In this document: in pieces, positions 12,779-16,278 of the stretch | Numbering within the stretch: position 1 is the stretch's first letter | Layout: each line of letters starts with the position of its first letter | NCBI GenBank assembly: GCA_002480735.1 | Contig: DLCS01000281.1 | Span: forward strand, 1 to 16,278 | DNA length: 16,278 bases | From: Bacillaceae bacterium UBA7792 | GTDB lineage: Bacteria > Bacillota > Bacilli > Bacillales > Cytobacillaceae | Direction of reading: 5' to 3' | Position numbers and translations under genes: made by a program | Notes under the pieces: generated by a model | What the model was told of the DNA's origin: nothing | The model's database searches: none | The model's input: the letters and a program-made list of their open reading frames with translations, nothing else

Positions 12779-13203
12779 TATGGAACAATCGTCACAGGAC
12801 ATGTCGCCAAATGGATCACGCTGTATGTAACACTTCCAAGTGCATTATTCACAACTGGACTCATTCCTTTTGAGCCCATATAGATTGAATGGACAGAAAA
12901 ATCCTTGGCCACCTTTGTAATTTCAATAGCAGGTAACCCGATTCTCACAATCTCCTCCAATTCAATTTGAGCGTCTTTCAAACAATCCTTGGCAGCATCT
13001 AAAACCTTTTTTCCCTCTTCTAGATAGTAGGAATCTAGCTTTTCTCTCGAAACATTTCCAAACATTTCAAGCCCCTCATACTGAGGCTTTTGTACATTTA
13101 TTAAAATCATGCGATCCTCTTCCTTTGCGAGAGATAAGGCAAAAGTAACCGCTTGTTTAGAGGATTCCGATCCATCAAATGGCACAAGCAAAGTTTTTTT
13201 CAT
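12772..13203 (-). CDS. Universal stress protein, UspA family, ATP-binding type
   Basis: Cytoplasmic single-domain Usp of 143 residues. It begins with TLLVPFDGSESSKQAV, the usual first strand and helix. The nucleotide-binding signature G-x2-G-x9-G-S is intact at G110, G113, G123 and S124 (MGSKGMSPVVNNALGS), so it should bind ATP. The C-terminal strand is CPVTIVPYS. The start ATG 13201-13203 has AAAGGAG at 8 nt; a GTG three codons upstream overlaps that site. It diverges from patA and precedes cheV. In B. subtilis no usp gene lies between patA and cheV, so this is a local difference. A role in stress survival is a family-level inference. Confidence 0.9.
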   Translation of the reverse strand: MKKTLLVPFDGSESSKQAVTFALSLAKEEDRMILINVQKPQYEGLEMFGNVSREKLDSYYLEEGKKVLDAAKDCLKDAQIELEEIVRIGLPAIEITKVAKDFSVHSIYMGSKGMSPVVNNALGSVTYSVIHLATCPVTIVPYS

Positions 13204-13361
13204 TTTTTTCACTCCTTTACGTCAAGGTAACTTTTTTTCTGAACTTTTACAAGCATTTTCCTCATGTTTCATCAAATTTCCCATTTTGCTTCCCTTCCCA
13301 TTCGATGTATCATTATAGAATACACTTTACTACAATGGTTCTACTCCAGGAGGGGAACAAG

Positions 13362-14519
13362 ATGGAGCATCTAATTAATCACAATGTAAAAAATATCGAG
13401 ATATCAGGAATTCGAAAATTTTTCAATCTTGTTGCAGGGACAAAGGATTTAATTTCTTTGACGATTGGCCAGCCAGATTTTCCAACTCCAGAGCATGTCA
13501 AAATCGCTGGTAAAAAAGCCATCGATGAAAATTTCACTTCTTATACTCATAATGCGGGCATTTTCGAGCTTAGGGAAGCTGCGGCCCAATTTGTGAAGGA
13601 GAAATATGACCTTGAGTACGATGCAGAAACGGAGATCATCACAACCGTTGGAGCGAGTGAAGCCATCGATATCACTTTTCGAACGATTTTGGAAGAGGGT
13701 ACAGAGGTCATTCTGCCAGGGCCTGTCTATCCTGGCTATGAGCCTATTATTCGCTTATGTGGGGCAAAGCCGGTTCACGCGAACACGACCGCTAATCAAT
13801 TCCGCTTGACAGCTGACATTATTGAAAAATACATAACAAATAAGACACGTTGTATCGTCTTGCCCTATCCGTCCAATCCTACAGGGGTAAGCTTAACAAA
13901 GAAGGAAATCACTGACATTGCAAACTTGCTCAAGGACAAAGACATTTTTATTCTAGCAGATGAAATTTATAGTGAGCTTGTCTATAATGCGGAGCATTTT
14001 TCAATTGGTACGATTCTTAGAGATAAGACAATCGTTATAAATGGGCTTTCAAAATCTCACTCAATGACAGGATGGAGAATCGGTTTTATTTTCGCTCCAG
14101 CCTATTTGGCCCAGCATATTCTGAAGGTGCACCAGTATAATGTTTCTTGTGCCACCTCCATATCCCAGTATGCTGCTCTAGAGGCCTTAACAAATGGAAA
14201 AAATGACGCACTCACTATGAAAAATGAGTATCTGACCCGAAGAGATTATGTCTATGAACGGCTTACGAAAATAGGTTTAAAAGTTGTCAACCCAGATGGA
14301 GCCTTTTATTTCTTTGTGAAGCTTCCTGACCGTTATCCTAATTCCTTTGACTTTGCTCTAGCATTAGTTGAAAAAGCCAGAGTGGCGGTGGTACCGGGTA
14401 GCGCTTTTTCCAGCTATGGGGAAGGATATTTCCGCTTGTCCTATGCTTATTCCATGGATACCTTGAAGGAAGCATTAGATCGAATAGAGAAATTTTTTGC
14501 AGAAGAAACGAGAGCCTAA
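13362..14519 (+). CDS. patA: N-acetyl-LL-diaminopimelate aminotransferase (class I PLP enzyme)
   Basis: Transfers the amino group of glutamate to N-acetyl-2-amino-6-oxopimelate, the step between DapH and DapL. It is a fold type I PLP enzyme of 385 residues (393 in B. subtilis). Visible marks are SNPTG (171-175), D200 in ADEIYSELVY, the PLP lysine K231 in NGLSKSHSMTGWR, and R239. The start is ATG 13362 (MEHLINHNVKNIEISGIRKF) with AGGAGGGG at 6 nt. The frame stays open far upstream, but that stretch has no coding character. The same window thus holds all three consecutive acetylase-branch enzymes, in two separate transcription units. In B. subtilis kinA lies beside patA; it is missing here. Confidence 0.92.
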   Translation: MEHLINHNVKNIEISGIRKFFNLVAGTKDLISLTIGQPDFPTPEHVKIAGKKAIDENFTSYTHNAGIFELREAAAQFVKEKYDLEYDAETEIITTVGASEAIDITFRTILEEGTEVILPGPVYPGYEPIIRLCGAKPVHANTTANQFRLTADIIEKYITNKTRCIVLPYPSNPTGVSLTKKEITDIANLLKDKDIFILADEIYSELVYNAEHFSIGTILRDKTIVINGLSKSHSMTGWRIGFIFAPAYLAQHILKVHQYNVSCATSISQYAALEALTNGKNDALTMKNEYLTRRDYVYERLTKIGLKVVNPDGAFYFFVKLPDRYPNSFDFALALVEKARVAVVPGSAFSSYGEGYFRLSYAYSMDTLKEALDRIEKFFAEETRA

Positions 14520-14535
14520 TTGTGCTCTCGTTTCT
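14504..14535. terminator. Terminator-like hairpin between patA and ykwC
   Basis: AGAAACGAGAGC (14504-14515), an 8-nt loop containing the end of the patA stop region and GCTCTCGTTTCT (14524-14535) form a perfect 12-bp stem between convergent genes. The T tracts are short on both strands, so efficiency is uncertain. Confidence 0.65.
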
Positions 14536-14548
14536 ATATGTGCTCCGT

Positions 14549-15427
14549 TTAATTTTCCCAGTATTTAAAAAGGGCCTGTGTCCCGCTGTTTTCTTCTCCT
14601 CTTTCGGCCAACTGCTTATAGAGGGAGAGGGCCAATGCTAAGCCCGGTGCTTCCATTCCCATCTGCTCTGCTTCTTCAAGGGCAATCGTCATATCTTTAA
14701 TGAAATGCTTAATATAAAAACCTGGTTCAAAATTACCTTGAATCATTCTAGGAGCTAAGTTTGATAACGACCAGCTTCCTGCTGCTCCAGAGGAAATACT
14801 TTTTAGAACAGTTTCCGGATCTAAACCAGATTTTTTTGCATAGGCCATCGCTTCGCTCACACCAATCATGTTAGAAGCAATAACGATTTGATTACACATT
14901 TTCGTGTGCTGCCCAGCTCCTGCTTTTCCTTGATAAACAATATTTGTCCCTAACACTTGAAAAATTGGCAGAACCTTTGTGAAGTCCTCCTCGTCCCCTC
15001 CAACCATGATAGAGAGCTTTGCTACCCTTGCCCCAATGTCTCCACCTGATACTGGTGCGTCTAAAGCATGCATTCCTTTAACTTTTGCTGCTTCATAGAT
15101 TTCTTTCGCTAGGCTAGGAGTTGAGGTCGTCATATCAATCAAATATGTATGCTCTCTTCCATTTGGAATTAAGCCATTTTCCCCCAAATAGACTTCTTTA
15201 ACATCGGATGGATAGCCGACAATGGTGATGATCACATTTGCTTCCTCCGCCACTGTTTTCGGAGAATCAGCCCATTTTGCCCCTTTATCAAGTAAGCTCT
15301 GCGCCTTTTCCTTTGTGCGAGAATAAACCACCACAGGGTATCCAGCATCCATTAGATTAGTCGCCATGCTTTTCCCCATTACTCCTGTACCAATAAACCC
15401 AATTACTGTATTTTCCTTCGTCAACAT
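14549..15427 (-). CDS. ykwC: 3-hydroxyisobutyrate dehydrogenase-family oxidoreductase YkwC
   Basis: NAD(P)-dependent beta-hydroxyacid dehydrogenase of 292 residues, cytoplasmic. The N-terminal Rossmann fold carries GFIGTGVMGKSM (G10-G13-G15-G18) and the dinucleotide-binding strand end YSRTKEKA. DAPVSGGDIGA at 123-133 is the substrate-site signature, and K176 in GAGQHTKMCNQ is the catalytic lysine. An all-helical C-terminal domain follows, ending EENSGTQALFKYW. It matches B. subtilis YkwC closely; the true substrate is not certain, and 3-hydroxyisobutyrate, tartronate semialdehyde and similar beta-hydroxyacids are candidates. The start ATG 15425-15427 follows AAGGGGG at 6 nt. It lies downstream of ptsI, behind the ptsI terminator. 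Confidence 0.9.
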   Translation of the reverse strand: MLTKENTVIGFIGTGVMGKSMATNLMDAGYPVVVYSRTKEKAQSLLDKGAKWADSPKTVAEEANVIITIVGYPSDVKEVYLGENGLIPNGREHTYLIDMTTSTPSLAKEIYEAAKVKGMHALDAPVSGGDIGARVAKLSIMVGGDEEDFTKVLPIFQVLGTNIVYQGKAGAGQHTKMCNQIVIASNMIGVSEAMAYAKKSGLDPETVLKSISSGAAGSWSLSNLAPRMIQGNFEPGFYIKHFIKDMTIALEEAEQMGMEAPGLALALSLYKQLAERGEENSGTQALFKYWEN

Positions 15428-15486
15428 GTAGAGCCCCCTTCTGTTATTCTAAATTCATTCTATCATTTCTTTTAAATTAAGATCAC

Positions 15487-15514
15487 AAAAAAGATCAAAC
15501 CCGGAGGCTTGATC
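15487..15514 (-). terminator. Intrinsic terminator of ptsI
   Basis: On the minus strand GATCAAGCC (15514-15506) pairs with GGTTTGATC (15501-15493), nine pairs including one G-T. Six T follow (15492-15487). It begins 6 nt past the ptsI stop. Confidence 0.8.
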
Positions 15515-15520
15515 CTTTTG

Positions 15521-16278
15521 TTACTTTGTATTTGTGGCTTCCTTCACCAATTCGATAACCTCTTCAGTCGTCGACATTTGCAAGGCTTTCTCAGCCATTT
15601 TCTCCATATCGGCTCTACTTAGCTTCCGAATCAATGAACGAGCCTTAAGGATGGAAGTCGCACTCATCGAGAATTCGTCAAGGCCAAGGCCGAGCAAAAT
15701 CGGAATGGCGGTCTCATCTCCAGCCATTTCGCCGCACATGCCCGTCCATTTTCCTTCCTTATGGGAAGCATCGATCACCATTTTAACTAATCGTAAAATC
15801 GATGGATTATAAGGCTGGTATAGGTACGAAACTCTTTCATTCATCCGGTCTGCTGCTAGCGTATACTGAATCAAATCATTTGTACCAATGCTAAAGAAAT
15901 CGACCTCTTTCGCAAATTGATCAGCAAGCACCGCAGTAGAAGGAATTTCAACCATTATTCCAACTTCAATCGTCTTAGAAATTGCAACGCCTTCTTTTAG
16001 AAGCTTTTCTTTCTCCTCATCAAGGATCGCCTTTGCTTGTCTAAATTCTGCAATGGTTGCGATCATTGGAAACATGATTTTCAAGTTCCCATACGTGCTA
16101 GCACGTAATAGAGCCCTAAGCTGAGTTCTAAAGATATCCTGTCTTTCAAGACAGAGGCGAATCGCACGGTAGCCTAGGAATGGATTCATTTCCTTTGGCA
16201 AACTCAAGTATGGCAGTTCCTTATCTCCACCAATATCTAGTGTTCGTACCACTACCGGCTTACCTTCAAGCCCCTCTA
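15521..16278 (-). CDS. ptsI: PTS enzyme I, C-terminal part (5' end beyond window)
   Basis: Phosphoenolpyruvate-protein phosphotransferase, which passes phosphate from PEP to HPr at the head of sugar uptake by the PTS. Only the last 251 codons are inside the window, and the frame stays open to the edge (reading [20 protein letters not shown]). The visible part is the PEP-binding TIM-barrel domain: [31 protein letters not shown], the signature [14 protein letters not shown], and the catalytic cysteine in [11 protein letters not shown] complete enzyme is about 570 residues. The protein ends [13 protein letters not shown] before TAA. The start at the right edge is not visible. It is followed by a strong terminator and then ykwC, as in the B. 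subtilis ptsGHI region. Confidence in identity is high. Confidence 0.95.
   Translation of the reverse strand, partial: EGLEGKPVVVRTLDIGGDKELPYLSLPKEMNPFLGYRAIRLCLERQDIFRTQLRALLRASTYGNLKIMFPMIATIAEFRQAKAILDEEKEKLLKEGVAISKTIEVGIMVEIPSTAVLADQFAKEVDFFSIGTNDLIQYTLAADRMNERVSYLYQPYNPSILRLVKMVIDASHKEGKWTGMCGEMAGDETAIPILLGLGLDEFSMSATSILKARSLIRKLSRADMEKMAEKALQMSTTEEVIELVKEATNTK

Noticed and set aside
13179..13361. N-terminal extension of the patA frame
   Set aside because: The frame is open, but the residues are low-complexity and hydrophobic without coding character. The strong ribosome site and family alignment place the start at 13362.
1..16278. CRISPR array, tRNA/rRNA, IS element or prophage
   Set aside because: No regularly spaced repeats, cloverleaf sequences, transposase or phage proteins were seen on either strand.

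Overview
The window is a low-GC Firmicute chromosome segment. Gene content and order match the Bacillus subtilis interval from ptsI to ykuV. Read from the right-hand end on the minus strand, the order is ptsI, ykwC, patA, usp, cheV, ykyB, (GGDEF-EAL gene), ykuE, fadH, (MBL hydrolase + thioredoxin-fold gene), ykuJ, cbpB, ccpC, dapH, dapL, ykuU, ykuV. This points to a member of the Bacillaceae outside the B. subtilis group. Several genes known from that interval in B. subtilis are not here: kinA, ykuC, ykuD, fadG, ykuK, ykzF, ykuNOP, ykuS and ykuT. In their place are a universal stress protein, a bifunctional c-di-GMP enzyme, and an MBL hydrolase paired with a CPPC thioredoxin-fold protein. No IS element, tRNA, rRNA, CRISPR array or phage gene is visible.

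Layout. 1-1113: minus-strand antioxidant pair ykuU (2-Cys peroxiredoxin) and ykuV (CHLC thioredoxin-like) behind a clear housekeeping promoter. 1492-3376: dapH and dapL, two steps of the acetylase branch of diaminopimelate/lysine synthesis; patA at 13362-14519 supplies the aminotransferase step between them. 3467-5277: ccpC (TCA-cycle repressor), cbpB (c-di-AMP receptor) and ykuJ. 5468-6689: plus-strand MBL hydrolase and CPPC redox protein, ending in tandem terminators. 6883-7647: fadH under a large palindromic operator. 7827-8708: Tat-exported phosphoesterase ykuE. 8761-10869: PAS-PAS-GGDEF-EAL protein. 11138-13203: ykyB, cheV and usp. 14549-16278: ykwC and the 3' part of ptsI.

The most unusual object is a structured repeat of about 81 bp (possibly 106 bp). 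It is present twice in the same orientation, at 6796-6876 and 12602-12682. Each copy folds into a long outer stem with a small inner hairpin. The copies are about 90% identical, share an invariant 35-nt core, and differ in the outer stem partly by pair-preserving changes. I do not recognise it as a named family. Other regulatory signals worth attention are the 28-nt palindrome at the fadH promoter, a terminator-like hairpin between dapH and dapL, a triple TGACATGT motif between ykuJ and the MBL gene, and a terminator hairpin lying inside the open frame of ykuV.
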